Part shown: positions 1 through 8,739 of the stretch, piece after piece
Layout of the letters: each line of letters opens with the position of its first letter
How positions within the stretch are numbered: position 1 is the stretch's first letter
Assembly (NCBI RefSeq): GCF_049537125.1
Contig: NZ_JBMVQY010000001.1
Location: 1,612,001 to 1,676,000 of the forward strand
Direction of reading: 5' to 3'
DNA: 64,000 bases
DNA from: Limisphaera sp026417315
GTDB taxonomy: Bacteria; Verrucomicrobiota; Verrucomicrobiia; Limisphaerales; Limisphaeraceae
The notes under the pieces: generated by a model
Database searches by the model: none
What the model saw: the letters and a program-made list of their open reading frames with translations, nothing else
Told to the model about the DNA's origin: nothing
Position numbers and translations under genes: made by a program

Positions 1-534
1 ACCATCAATTACCGGGGACGCATCTTCGTGACCACCAACGGCGCGGCCCCGGGGACGTATCGAGTGGGCGTCGCCAACGGCGGTCCCACGCCCAACGCGG
101 TGCTGCCCCGCGATCTCCAACCCAACACGACCTACCTCGTCCTGACCCGCTACAACGTGGACACCGCCGAAACGACGCTCTGGGTGAATCCCTCCGAGGA
201 GTCCAGCGGCGGGGTTACGGCGACGGATCCGACCACGCCGGTGACGCTGTACTTCTTCAGCCTCCGGGAAAGTGGCGGCATCGGGGAGCTGAGCGTGGAC
301 GACCTCAAGATCGGCACGCAATGGAGCGATGTGTGGGAGGCTGCTGCGCCGGAACCGGAGCGGCTGCAGTACAGTTGGGACGGACAGCGGCTGGTGTTGC
401 GCTGGAACCAGCCGGAGCTGCGATTGCAACAAGCCGACGAGGTACAAGGGCCGTACACGGATGTCGCGAACGCCGCCAGTCCCTACACCGTGCCCCTCGA
501 GAGCCGGGCCCGGTTCTATCGCCTCGCTCACTGA
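1..534 (+). CDS. Secreted protein, C-terminal part (partial)
   Basis: The frame is open from the first base, so the gene begins before the window; only its last 177 codons are seen. The first part is beta-rich and resembles the end of a LamG-like or autotransporter-adhesin-like extracellular domain (F-S-L-R-E-S-G-G, then S-V-D-D-L-K-I-G). The last 55 or so residues form a small module with S-W-D-G near its start and F-Y-R-L-A-H at the very end. Related modules of the form S-W-x-G...P-Y-T...F-Y-R-L close many exported Verrucomicrobia proteins; another occurs at the end of the protein at 24418-28296. A secreted or surface location is inferred; catalytic function cannot be judged. Confidence 0.7.
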   Translation, partial: TINYRGRIFVTTNGAAPGTYRVGVANGGPTPNAVLPRDLQPNTTYLVLTRYNVDTAETTLWVNPSEESSGGVTATDPTTPVTLYFFSLRESGGIGELSVDDLKIGTQWSDVWEAAAPEPERLQYSWDGQRLVLRWNQPELRLQQADEVQGPYTDVANAASPYTVPLESRARFYRLAH

Positions 535-690
535 CACAAGAACGAAGTGGCGGGGTTCGGGCCCTGCTGGCCGACGCGCCGGCCGGGACGGCGTCGCGTC
601 CGCCGGGGGTCCCTCCCCGGCGGCTCACGCCGCGTGGCTGACGAGCTCTCCCCGCCTCGTCACCGGCTGAACCCGGAACGGCAGGCTGCC

Positions 691-3123
691 ATGGAGCGAC
701 TACGGCTCTCCATTCGCGGGGTGGTGCAGGGGGTCGGATTCCGCCCGTTTGTGCATCGGCTCGCCTGCGAGTTGGGGCTGGGGGGCTGGGTGCGAAACTC
801 TCCTCAGGGCGTGACCGTGGAAGTCGAAGGCCCCCGGGAAACCCTGGAGCTCTTCCTGAGCCGCCTTGTGCAGGAACGGCCGGCCCACAGCTCCATTCAA
901 AGCCTGGAAACGACGTGGCTCGACCCGCTCGGTCACCAGGGATTCACGATCCAGCCCAGTGAGCATGTCGGTCCAGTCCGGGCCCTGGTGCTTCCGGATA
1001 TCGCCACCTGCGACGATTGTTTGCGCGAGCTGTTCGACCCGGCGGACCGCCGGTTCGCGTACCCCTTCATCAATTGCACCCACTGCGGCCCGCGCTACAG
1101 CATCATCACCGCGCTGCCCTACGACCGGCCGCACACTACCATGGCCGGGTTCGTCATGTGCGCGGCCTGTCAGGCCGAATACCACGACCCCGCCAACCGC
1201 CGTTTCCACGCCCAGCCGAATGCGTGTCCCCGCTGTGGTCCGCACCTGGAGCTTTGGTCGCCCCAGGGCCGCCGACTCGCCAGCAGCCGGCCTCCGGAAG
1301 GACGGAACGATTCCTCGGCTGCGGCCGCAGCCACGCTGGGTTTGCTCCGGGAGGTGGCCGACGCGTTGCGGTCCGGCGCGATCGTGGCGGTCAAGGGGCT
1401 GGGCGGATTCCACCTGATGGTGCTGGCCCGCCTGGAGGAGGCCGTCCAACGGCTCCGGCAGCGAAAGCACCGCGAGGCCAAGCCTTTTGCGCTCATGTTT
1501 CCCTCGGTCGCCCAGATTCGCCAGGTCTGCCGGCTGGAGCCGACGGAGCTGCGCGTGTTGACCGGGCCGGAGGCTCCCATCGTGCTGCTGCGGAGGCATG
1601 CCCGGCCGGATCCCGGCGCGCCACAGATTGCTCCGGCGGTGGCTCCGGGCAATCCGTCCCTGGGCGTGATGCTGCCGTACACGCCGCTCCATCATTTGCT
1701 GCTGCGCGAACTGGCCGAACCCGTGGTGGCCACCAGCGGCAATCTCAGTGACGAACCCATCTGCACCGACGAGCAGGAAGCCCTCGAACGGCTCGGTGGC
1801 ATTGCCGACCTGTTCCTCGTCCACAACCGTCCCATTGCACGGCACGTGGACGATTCCGTGGTCCGTGTGGTGGATGGCCGCGAACTTCTGCTGCGCCGGG
1901 CCCGCGGTTACGCACCGCTGCCCGTTCCCCTGCCCGTGCGTGCCGCATCCGGCACCCCGGCGACCTCGGAGACGCCCCCGTCCGTGCTGGCCGTGGGGGC
2001 CCACCTGAAAAACACCGTGGGCCTGGCGATCGGCCGGGACGCGTTTCTCAGCCAACACATCGGCGATCTCGAAACCGAGGCCGCGGAACGGGCCTTCCGG
2101 AGCGTGGTTCGGGACCTGCCCCGACTGTACAACGCGCCGCCCGCAGTTGTGATTTGCGACCTGCACCCGGATTACCTTTCGACCCGGCACGCCCTGCGAA
2201 TGGCCCATCTTGGCGAGACTGCTGCCGCCGACCCGGCGGCACCACAACCGCCGTTCTGCCGCGCGGTGCAGCATCATCTGGCCCACGTCCTTGCCGTGTT
2301 GGTCGAAAACGAGTTGGAGCCACCCGTGCTCGGGGTGGCCTGGGACGGGACCGGTCTGGGCTGGGACGGGACGGTTTGGGGAGGGGAATTCTTTCGTGTG
2401 GCACGCGGACAGGCGACGCGCGTGGCAACCTTCCGCCGATTTCGCCTCCCCGGGGGAGACGCCGCGGTCCGGGAACCGCGCCGCACGGCGCTGGGCCTGC
2501 TGTACGAGCTGTGCCGGGAGGATCCGACCCTGGAACCACGCGCGCGCGACTGCTGGAGACGCTGGTTCACAGCCCAGGAAACCGCGCTGCTCTGGCGCAT
2601 GGCCGAGGCCGGCATTCACGCGCCGTGGTGCAGCAGTGTCGGACGGTTGTTCGATGCCGTGGCCTGCCTGGTGGGTCTGCGCAGTCGAAGCCAGTTCGAG
2701 GCCCAGGCGGCGATGGACCTGGAGTTCTGCGTGGACGCCGAAGCCGCCTGGGCTCCGTACCCGCTGCCCGTGCGCGAACCGCGCGCGCCCGGCGGACCGC
2801 GGGAGCTCGACTGGGGCCCGCTGATTCGCTCGATCCTCACGGAGGTCGCCACGGGCGTGTCCCCGGCCGTGGTGGCCACGCGATTCCACCAGAGCCTGGT
2901 CGCGGCCATCGTGGCCGTGGCCCGACTCGAGTCGTGCGAAGCGGTGTTACTGGGCGGCGGCTGCTTTCAAAACCAGTGGCTCCTGGCCTGGTCCGTCCGC
3001 CAGTTGCGCAGCTCGGGGTTCCGGCCGTACTGGCCGCAGCGCGTGCCCCCCAACGACGGGGGCATCGCCCTGGGTCAACTGGCTGCGCATCGGTTGGGCC
3101 TGGATCAGCCCTGTTCCCGCTGA
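691..3123 (+). CDS. hypF: Carbamoyltransferase HypF, [NiFe]-hydrogenase maturation
   Basis: HypF uses carbamoyl phosphate and ATP to make the thiocarbamate on HypE that becomes the cyanide ligands of the [NiFe]-hydrogenase centre. The 810-residue protein has the family's full domain order: an N-terminal acylphosphatase domain (G-V-V-Q-G-V-G-F-R-P near residue 10), two C-x2-C...C-x2-C zinc-finger pairs starting at residue 107, a YrdC-like domain (K-H-R-E-A-K-P-F, T-S-G-N-L-S-D-E-P) and a Kae1-like carbamoyltransferase domain with H-H-L-A-H near residue 528. The frame is open further upstream to 547, but the upstream residues are arginine-rich and unlike HypF; ATG 691 places the acylphosphatase motif correctly. 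No other hyp or hydrogenase structural gene lies in the window, so partners must be encoded elsewhere. Confidence 0.95.
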   Translation: MERLRLSIRGVVQGVGFRPFVHRLACELGLGGWVRNSPQGVTVEVEGPRETLELFLSRLVQERPAHSSIQSLETTWLDPLGHQGFTIQPSEHVGPVRALVLPDIATCDDCLRELFDPADRRFAYPFINCTHCGPRYSIITALPYDRPHTTMAGFVMCAACQAEYHDPANRRFHAQPNACPRCGPHLELWSPQGRRLASSRPPEGRNDSSAAAAATLGLLREVADALRSGAIVAVKGLGGFHLMVLARLEEAVQRLRQRKHREAKPFALMFPSVAQIRQVCRLEPTELRVLTGPEAPIVLLRRHARPDPGAPQIAPAVAPGNPSLGVMLPYTPLHHLLLRELAEPVVATSGNLSDEPICTDEQEALERLGGIADLFLVHNRPIARHVDDSVVRVVDGRELLLRRARGYAPLPVPLPVRAASGTPATSETPPSVLAVGAHLKNTVGLAIGRDAFLSQHIGDLETEAAERAFRSVVRDLPRLYNAPPAVVICDLHPDYLSTRHALRMAHLGETAAADPAAPQPPFCRAVQHHLAHVLAVLVENELEPPVLGVAWDGTGLGWDGTVWGGEFFRVARGQATRVATFRRFRLPGGDAAVREPRRTALGLLYELCREDPTLEPRARDCWRRWFTAQETALLWRMAEAGIHAPWCSSVGRLFDAVACLVGLRSRSQFEAQAAMDLEFCVDAEAAWAPYPLPVREPRAPGGPRELDWGPLIRSILTEVATGVSPAVVATRFHQSLVAAIVAVARLESCEAVLLGGGCFQNQWLLAWSVRQLRSSGFRPYWPQRVPPNDGGIALGQLAAHRLGLDQPCSR

Positions 3124-3344
3124 GGCCGCGAGCTTGTGTGGTGGGGCGCGCAGCCCCACAAAGCGCGAAATGCCCCCTTTGCCATGCGCGAGCAAACCCG
3201 TGCTCCTGACTCTTCGGGGCCGTGGAAGCGATTGCCCTCGCCCGCCCGGAATTCGGAGGCGCATCCGAACCGGGGCAACGATTCCGGGGCGGCCGGCCTT
3301 GCAGGGCCGAAAGAAAGGATCGTAGGCTGGGCGCGGAGGATACC

Positions 3345-4289
3345 ATGCAAGCCGTGCAGTGGATTGTGGTGGTGGATTCGCACACGGGCGGCGAACCCAC
3401 ACGGGTGGTGATCGAGGGCGGACCCGATCTGGGCCGCGGTCCGTTAGCGGAGCGGCGTCGCCGGTTCGAGAGCGAGTTCGATCTCTACCGCTCCGCCATT
3501 GTCAACGAGCCGCGGGGCTCCGACGTCTGGGTCGGCGCGCTCCTGGTTCCTCCCGAGGATCCGGCGTGCATCACCGGGGTCATTTTTTTCAACAACGTTG
3601 GGTACCTCGGCATGTGCGGCCACGGGACGATCGGCGTGGTGGCCACGCTGGCGCATTTGGGGCGCATTGGCCCGGGAGAATACCGCATTGAAACACCGGT
3701 CGGCGTGGTCCGGGCCACGCTCCACCCGGACGGACAGGTTTCGGTGGTGAATGTGCCCAGTTACCGCGTCCGCAAAGCCTACACCGTGGAAGTGCCGGGT
3801 CATGGTCCGGTGACCGGCGACGTGGCCTGGGGCGGCAACTGGTTTTTCCTGGTGGAGCACCACCATCTGTCGCTCTCGCTGGAGCACGTGGAGACTCTGA
3901 CCGATTTCGCCTGGCGGGTGCGTCGAGCGGTGAACGCGCAGGGCTTTCCCGAGGTGGACCACGTCGAGCTGTACGGCCCCCCCACGCGCCCGGGGGCGCA
4001 CGCGCGCAATTTCGTCCTGTGCCCCGGGGGCGCCTACGATCGGTCGCCGTGCGGCACGGGGACCAGTGCGAAACTGGCCTGCCTGGCCGCAGATGGTCGA
4101 TTGGCCGAGGGCGAAACGTGGGTGCAGGAAAGCATCGTGGGCAGCACGTTCGCAGGACATTACCGGTGGTTGGATCGCCCACGCGGCTGGATCGAGCCCG
4201 TGATCACCGGGTCGGCCCACGTAAACGCGGAGGGGCGTCTGCGTCTGGACCCGGCGGATCCGTTCTGCTGGGGAATTCGCCGGTCATAG
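3345..4289 (+). CDS. 4-hydroxyproline 2-epimerase (proline racemase family)
   Basis: Proline racemase-fold enzyme of 314 residues, predicted to convert trans-4-hydroxy-L-proline into cis-4-hydroxy-D-proline. Both catalytic cysteines are visible: M-C-G-H-G-T with Cys91 and S-P-C-G-T-G-T with Cys236. Having both argues for a racemase or epimerase and against trans-3-hydroxy-L-proline dehydratase, where the second is Thr. The S-H-T-G-G-E-P substrate-site motif is at residues 12-18. ATG 3345 is chosen because GGAGGA at 3335-3340 precedes it at ideal spacing; an in-frame extension to 3222 looks non-coding. The three genes that complete the hydroxyproline pathway sit convergently at 4469-8406, which favours hydroxyproline over proline or diaminopimelate as substrate. 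It is not co-directional with them, so it needs its own promoter. Confidence 0.9.
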   Translation: MQAVQWIVVVDSHTGGEPTRVVIEGGPDLGRGPLAERRRRFESEFDLYRSAIVNEPRGSDVWVGALLVPPEDPACITGVIFFNNVGYLGMCGHGTIGVVATLAHLGRIGPGEYRIETPVGVVRATLHPDGQVSVVNVPSYRVRKAYTVEVPGHGPVTGDVAWGGNWFFLVEHHHLSLSLEHVETLTDFAWRVRRAVNAQGFPEVDHVELYGPPTRPGAHARNFVLCPGGAYDRSPCGTGTSAKLACLAADGRLAEGETWVQESIVGSTFAGHYRWLDRPRGWIEPVITGSAHVNAEGRLRLDPADPFCWGIRRS

Positions 4290-4468
4290 GAACGGGCTGC
4301 GGGGCCGGCCCGGGCCCGGGGCGATGGGCTCGGGTCGATCTGGCAGCTCCTTGGGCCCAAGGCTGCGGGACGTTGTCCTCGCCCGCGCGGGGCCGCGCAA
4401 GAACCGCCGACCCGGAATGCCGCCGGGCCCTGCACCCGGGGAACACAGCGGCTGCGGGCGCGAGCCCC

Positions 4469-6079
4469 TCACCGGCTGGCAGAGGAGCGATCCGCAGGGC
4501 CTGTGGGTTGGCCGTCCACAATGCGGAACAGGCCCAGCGGATTGGCCTCCTGCAGCGTCTCGGGCAACGCCGCGTCGGGAAAGTTTTGGTAGCACACGGG
4601 ACGCAGGAAGCGAAGGATGGCCCGGGTACCGACCGAAGTGGACCGGCCGTCGGACGTGGCCGGGTAGGGACCGCCATGCACCATGGCGTGGCACACCTCG
4701 ACCCCGGTGGGAAACCCGTTGAAGATGAGGCGACCCACCTTCAGTTCGAGCGCCCGGACCAGGTCGCGGTGCTCGATCAACTCCTCCGGCGTGGCGTGCA
4801 GCGTGGCGGTGAGCTGGCCCTCGAGGCTCTCTGCCACTGCCAACATTTGCGCAAAATCCCTGCACAGGATCACCAGGGTCGAAGGCCCGAACACCTCCTC
4901 CATGAGACTCTCGTGAGCAAGGAAAACCTCGGCGGTGGTGGTCAACAAGGTGGCTGCGGCACGGGTCCCGGCCGGGTCGGACTCGGCCCGCGCCGACGTC
5001 AGGCGTTGCACCCCCGGGATTTGCAGGCACCTTCGCACCCCGGCATGGAAAGCGGCACACAGCTCCGCGGTGAGCATGACTCCCGGTGGCGTGTTTTCCA
5101 TGCGCTGCTGCAGCGCTGCCAGGAACCGATCCGTGTCGGGACCGGTCGGGGCCAGAACCAGTCCCGGACAGGTGCAGAACTGTCCCACCCCCAGGGTCAG
5201 CGAGGCATGGAGCCCCGCGGCGATGGTTTCCGCATTTTGACGAAGTGCCCCCGGCAGGAGGAAGACCGGGTTGATGCTGCCCATCTCGGCATAGACCGGG
5301 ATGGGTTCCCGGCGCGCCGCGGCCGCGTCCATGAGTGCCCGCCCGCCCTGGCGCGATCCGGTAAAGCCCACCGCTTTGACCAGGGGATGCCGCACGAGCG
5401 CCTGGCCGATTTCCGAGCCCCGGCCAAACAGCAGGGCGAAGGTGCCCTCCGGAGCGTTGCATTCCCGCACAGCCTGTTGAATGAGACGTCCCACGATTTC
5501 CGAGGTGCCCATGTGGTTTTGGTGGGCCTTCACCAGAACGGTGCACCCGGCCGCCAGGGCCGAGGCTGTGTCCCCTCCGGCCACCGAGAACGCCAAGGGG
5601 AAGTTGCTGCTGCTGAAGACGGCCACCGGTCCGAGGGGAATGAGGTGCGACCGCACATCCGGCTTGGGCAGGGGCTGTCGGGTGGGATCGGCATGGTCAA
5701 TGCGGGCATCCCAACACCAGCCCTGTTCGATGAGCGTTGCAAACAGTCGGAGCTGGTGACAGGTGCGGGCGGTTTCGGCCCGCAGCCGCGGCGGCGGCAG
5801 CGCGGTTTCGAGGTGGGCGCGCTGTTGGATCTCCGGTGCTGTGGCCTCGATCAGCTCGGCAATGCGCCGCAGCAGCCGGGCGCGTTCCGCCGCGGGCCAC
5901 AACCGGAATTGTCGAAAGGCCTCCCAGGCTAGGCGCGCTGCACGATCCACGTCGGCAGCGTCGGCCCAGTAGTACGCGGGCTCAAGGTTCTCCCCGGTGG
6001 CGGGGTTCACCGCACGAGTGGGCGAACCTTTCGGCTCTGCGCAACCATGCCCGATCAAGGACAGACCCTCCAGTTTCAT
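4469..6079 (-). CDS. 2-oxoglutarate semialdehyde dehydrogenase (2,5-dioxovalerate dehydrogenase)
   Basis: NAD(P)-dependent aldehyde dehydrogenase of 536 residues, predicted to oxidise 2-oxoglutarate semialdehyde to 2-oxoglutarate, the last step of hydroxyproline degradation. The nucleotide-binding stretch S-S-N-F-P-L-A-F is near residue 157, the general base in Y-A-E-M-G-S-I-N is Glu265, and the catalytic thiol in G-Q-F-C-T-C-P-G is Cys302. Y-A-E-M-G-S-I-N-P and the C-terminal Q-N-F-P-D-A...N-P-L-G pattern are characteristic of the semialdehyde dehydrogenase subgroup rather than of general aldehyde dehydrogenases. ATG at 6079 is preferred; 69 arginine-rich upstream codons (to 6286) overlap the neighbouring gene and do not resemble the family. 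Third gene of the minus-strand run, 115 bases after the deaminase gene. Confidence 0.9.
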   Translation of the reverse strand: MKLEGLSLIGHGCAEPKGSPTRAVNPATGENLEPAYYWADAADVDRAARLAWEAFRQFRLWPAAERARLLRRIAELIEATAPEIQQRAHLETALPPPRLRAETARTCHQLRLFATLIEQGWCWDARIDHADPTRQPLPKPDVRSHLIPLGPVAVFSSSNFPLAFSVAGGDTASALAAGCTVLVKAHQNHMGTSEIVGRLIQQAVRECNAPEGTFALLFGRGSEIGQALVRHPLVKAVGFTGSRQGGRALMDAAAARREPIPVYAEMGSINPVFLLPGALRQNAETIAAGLHASLTLGVGQFCTCPGLVLAPTGPDTDRFLAALQQRMENTPPGVMLTAELCAAFHAGVRRCLQIPGVQRLTSARAESDPAGTRAAATLLTTTAEVFLAHESLMEEVFGPSTLVILCRDFAQMLAVAESLEGQLTATLHATPEELIEHRDLVRALELKVGRLIFNGFPTGVEVCHAMVHGGPYPATSDGRSTSVGTRAILRFLRPVCYQNFPDAALPETLQEANPLGLFRIVDGQPTGPADRSSASR

Positions 6080-6194
6080 AGGCTCTCCGGCGCGAACCCT
6101 GTGCAAAGCGGTCCAACGCGACCGCGACCTCGCGTGCCGGTTCTTCGCAGCCGCGCAGGTCCGGCGCCACGGGCGGGACGAATCGCTTCCCGGA

Positions 6195-7136
6195 TCATGG
6201 TCGAGAACGCGTGCAAGCGGTCGCGTCTTTGGGTCGTTGCGCGAGGCAGCGGCGGATGAGTTCCAGCGCCCTTTTGCGCTCGGCACCTGCCAGGGGCAGG
6301 CGCGGCGGTCGCACGCGCTCGCTGCCCGTACCCGTCTCCTGTTGGACCAGTTTGATCAGTTGCACGAATTTGTTGCTGGTGTCGAGGCGGAGCAGGGGAA
6401 GAAACCACTGGTACAGCGTTTCCAGCCGGGATTCCGGACCGCGACGGGCCAGTTCGAAGAGCGCCACCGATTCCCGCGGCAGGGCGTTGGCCAGCCCGGC
6501 GATCCATCCCACCGCCCCGGCGCGCACCCCTTCCACGATGAGGTCGTCCACCCCCACCAGCAGCGCCAGTCGCTCCCCGCACAAGGCCCGCAACGCGGTA
6601 ATCCGACGGACATCGCCACTGGATTCCTTGACGGCGTGCAGATTGGGGTTCCGTTCCGCCAACTGCGCGATCTGCTCGGGCAAAAAATCTGTCCGATAGG
6701 CGATGGGATTGTTGTAAAGCATGCCGGAGAGGCCGCTGCTTCGCAGCACGCTCTCCACATGGCTCAACATCTCACGGGCGTCGCCGGCGTACACGTAGGG
6801 CGGCAGAATCATGAGCCCGGAGCAACGGATGCTCTCGGCCTCGCGGGCCAGTTCCACCGCCTCGGCGGTGCTCAGTGTGCCGATACCGGCCACCACGGCG
6901 GCACGGCCTTTGAGGGCATCAACGACCGTGCGCAAGATGGCCACCTTTTCCTCAAAACGCAGGGTGGGACTTTCCCCGAGGGACCCGAGGGCGACCACCC
7001 CCGTGCAACCGTGGTCCACCAGCCACCGTGCATGGCGCCTCAGGAATTCATGGTCCACCTGCCCATCGGCACGAAACGGGGTCGTGATGGCGGGCAGTAC
7101 GCCCTCCCAGCGCATGGTGGATTGCTTTGCCTTCAT
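6195..7136 (-). CDS. DapA-family aldolase/deaminase, likely 1-pyrroline-4-hydroxy-2-carboxylate deaminase
   Basis: Class I (Schiff-base) TIM-barrel enzyme of the dihydrodipicolinate synthase / N-acetylneuraminate lyase family, 313 residues. The Schiff-base lysine is Lys170 in A-V-K-E-S-S-G-D and the partner tyrosine is Tyr141 in M-L-Y-N-N-P; G-S-L-G-E-S (residues 51-56) occupies the position of the family's G-T-T-G-E-S loop. By sequence alone it could be DapA, a sugar-acid aldolase or the deaminase. Its position, 13 bases after a D-amino-acid dehydrogenase gene and before the 2-oxoglutarate semialdehyde dehydrogenase, makes the hydroxyproline-pathway deaminase by far the best fit. ATG 7136 starts M-K-A-K-Q; a longer in-frame start at 7208 would overlap the upstream gene. 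Confidence 0.85.
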   Translation of the reverse strand: MKAKQSTMRWEGVLPAITTPFRADGQVDHEFLRRHARWLVDHGCTGVVALGSLGESPTLRFEEKVAILRTVVDALKGRAAVVAGIGTLSTAEAVELAREAESIRCSGLMILPPYVYAGDAREMLSHVESVLRSSGLSGMLYNNPIAYRTDFLPEQIAQLAERNPNLHAVKESSGDVRRITALRALCGERLALLVGVDDLIVEGVRAGAVGWIAGLANALPRESVALFELARRGPESRLETLYQWFLPLLRLDTSNKFVQLIKLVQQETGTGSERVRPPRLPLAGAERKRALELIRRCLAQRPKDATACTRSRP

Positions 7137-7149
7137 GATGTGCGCGGTC

Positions 7150-8406
7150 TCAGTGGTAGCGGTCGGGCGCCAGCAAAGGCGGCGCGCTCTCCGAGCGCCG
7201 CCCGGCAATCGCCTCCGCCAGCCATTGTCCCGTGGCGGGCCCCAGACTCAATCCCAACATTGCATGCCCGGTGGCGATCCACAGATTCTCCCAGCCACTC
7301 GGGCGCCCGAGGTAGGGTAGGCCGTCCGGCGAGCAGGGCCGCAAGCCGGCCCAGGGCGGAATTCGGTCGAAATCCTCCGGACGGAAATCCGGAAAGTACC
7401 GGCAAAAAGAATTGACGAGGCCGCGGATCCGCACGGGGTTGATGGACGGATCCGTGCCCACCAGCTCCATGGTTCCGCCGACGCGCAGCGCGCCGTTCAT
7501 CGGGGTGACCGCCACGCGGGCCTCCGTGCAGAGGCAGCCCATCTGGGGCCGCTGGCGCGGCGCGGGAAGGGTCAGACTGTAACCCTTGCCCCCCTGCAAG
7601 GGCAGTCGGAGCCCGAGTTTGGCAGCCAGTTCGGCGGACCACACGCCCGCTGACAAGACGAAGGCATCCCCCTCGACGGTGCTGCCGTCTCGGAGGCGCA
7701 CCCCCCGGATGCGGTTGGCCTGCACCACCCAATCCTGCACTTCCGCCTGCCAGAGAAACCTCGCCCCCGCCTCGCCACTCATGCGCTGGAGCGTGCTCAT
7801 GAAGCGGTCCGGTTTGAGATGACAGTCCATCGGATAGAACGCGGCTCCAACAATCTGCAGTTGGAGGCCCGGATTCATGCGCCGCACCTGTTCGGCGTCC
7901 AAGACCTCGGCGGGCATTCCCAGTTGCCGCGCCTGGGCCGCGGCTTTCGCCTCCTCTTCCAGCCCGTGCCCGGTGGCACAAAGCATCAGGAGTCCCTTTT
8001 TTTCGAGCCCGAGCTCCGGGCCGGCGTTCGCGGCCAGTTGCTCGAACGCCTGTCGACCTGCCAGAAGCAGGTCCCGCAGCACGGGGGCCGCTCGCTCGAC
8101 GTGAGCCCGGGTGGCCGCTCGCCAAAAGCGCCACGCCCACCCCCACAGCCCGGGATCCAACCGCGGCCGCACGTAAAATGGCGAGTCGGGGCGGAACATC
8201 CATTTCAGAGCCAGTTTCACCATGCCGGGGGCCGCCAGCGGAATGAAATGGCTCGGCACGACGAGCCCGGCGTTGCCGAAGGAACAGCCGTCCCGCTCCG
8301 GTCCGTTCCGATCCAAAACGCAGACGTCCATCCCCCGGCGGACGCAGTACCACGCTGTGGAAAGTCCGATCACCCCCGCCCCCACGATGACCACCCGGGT
8401 TTTCAT
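7150..8406 (-). CDS. FAD-dependent D-amino-acid dehydrogenase, likely cis-4-hydroxy-D-proline dehydrogenase
   Basis: DadA/DAO-type flavoprotein of 418 residues. The dinucleotide-binding motif V-I-V-G-A-G-V-I-G-L-S begins at residue 6 and is followed by the E/D-R motif of the fold (C-V-L-D-R-N-G). The C-terminal half carries the expected W-A-G-L-R-P-C-S-P-D-G-L-P and G-H-A-M-L-G-L-S segments that close the FAD and substrate pockets. Expected reaction: oxidation of the epimerase product to 1-pyrroline-4-hydroxy-2-carboxylate, with electrons passed to the respiratory chain. It is first in a minus-strand run with the DapA-like and semialdehyde dehydrogenase genes (13- and 115-base gaps). ATG 8406 is preceded by a purine-rich GAGGG. 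Generic DadA-type D-amino-acid dehydrogenase is the alternative if context is ignored. Confidence 0.87.
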   Translation of the reverse strand: MKTRVVIVGAGVIGLSTAWYCVRRGMDVCVLDRNGPERDGCSFGNAGLVVPSHFIPLAAPGMVKLALKWMFRPDSPFYVRPRLDPGLWGWAWRFWRAATRAHVERAAPVLRDLLLAGRQAFEQLAANAGPELGLEKKGLLMLCATGHGLEEEAKAAAQARQLGMPAEVLDAEQVRRMNPGLQLQIVGAAFYPMDCHLKPDRFMSTLQRMSGEAGARFLWQAEVQDWVVQANRIRGVRLRDGSTVEGDAFVLSAGVWSAELAAKLGLRLPLQGGKGYSLTLPAPRQRPQMGCLCTEARVAVTPMNGALRVGGTMELVGTDPSINPVRIRGLVNSFCRYFPDFRPEDFDRIPPWAGLRPCSPDGLPYLGRPSGWENLWIATGHAMLGLSLGPATGQWLAEAIAGRRSESAPPLLAPDRYH

Positions 8407-8739
8407 ATCGCAAAGTTTCCCTCGGGCCTGCGGCGTTGACGAGGCTGCCGCGCCAAGCCGCCATGGCCCTGGACAGCCGGCAACTGGGCCGCGGCGCTCC
8501 ATGGGCAGCCCGAAGCCCACACCGGGACCGCCACCGGCAGGCGGGTCGCGATCTTACGAACCGGCTGCCGGGCACCAGCGGCAGTTTACGAGGAGCCCAA
8601 GACACGCGCAAACTTCCGGGCCGGGCACCAGCCTGAATGAAACCCGGCATCGGGGCGCACTCGTGCCGCCCTGGAATCCCACGGCGCGCCCGCGGGCGTG
8701 CCCCCCTCGAACCTGATCGGCACAGCCATGGCCGGCATT
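8407..8739. other. Intergenic region, no gene seen
   Basis: GC-rich gap between the hydroxyproline gene run and coaB, both on the minus strand. It must hold the promoter of the dehydrogenase gene at its left end. Open frames across it are arginine- and proline-rich and look non-coding. I saw no clear terminator, repeat or RNA. Confidence 0.5.

Noticed and set aside
700..2889. Long open frame on the minus strand opposite hypF
   Set aside because: It mirrors hypF codons, has no motifs, and is an effect of high GC at third positions.
4290..4468. GC palindromes between the convergent hydroxyproline genes as a terminator
   Set aside because: GGGCCGGCCCGGGCCC-type strings have no T tract on either strand, so a rho-independent terminator cannot be supported.
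4019..5932. Long plus-strand frame opposite the semialdehyde dehydrogenase gene
   Set aside because: The dehydrogenase frame has full catalytic motifs; the opposite frame is Arg/Gly/Gln-rich without any domain.
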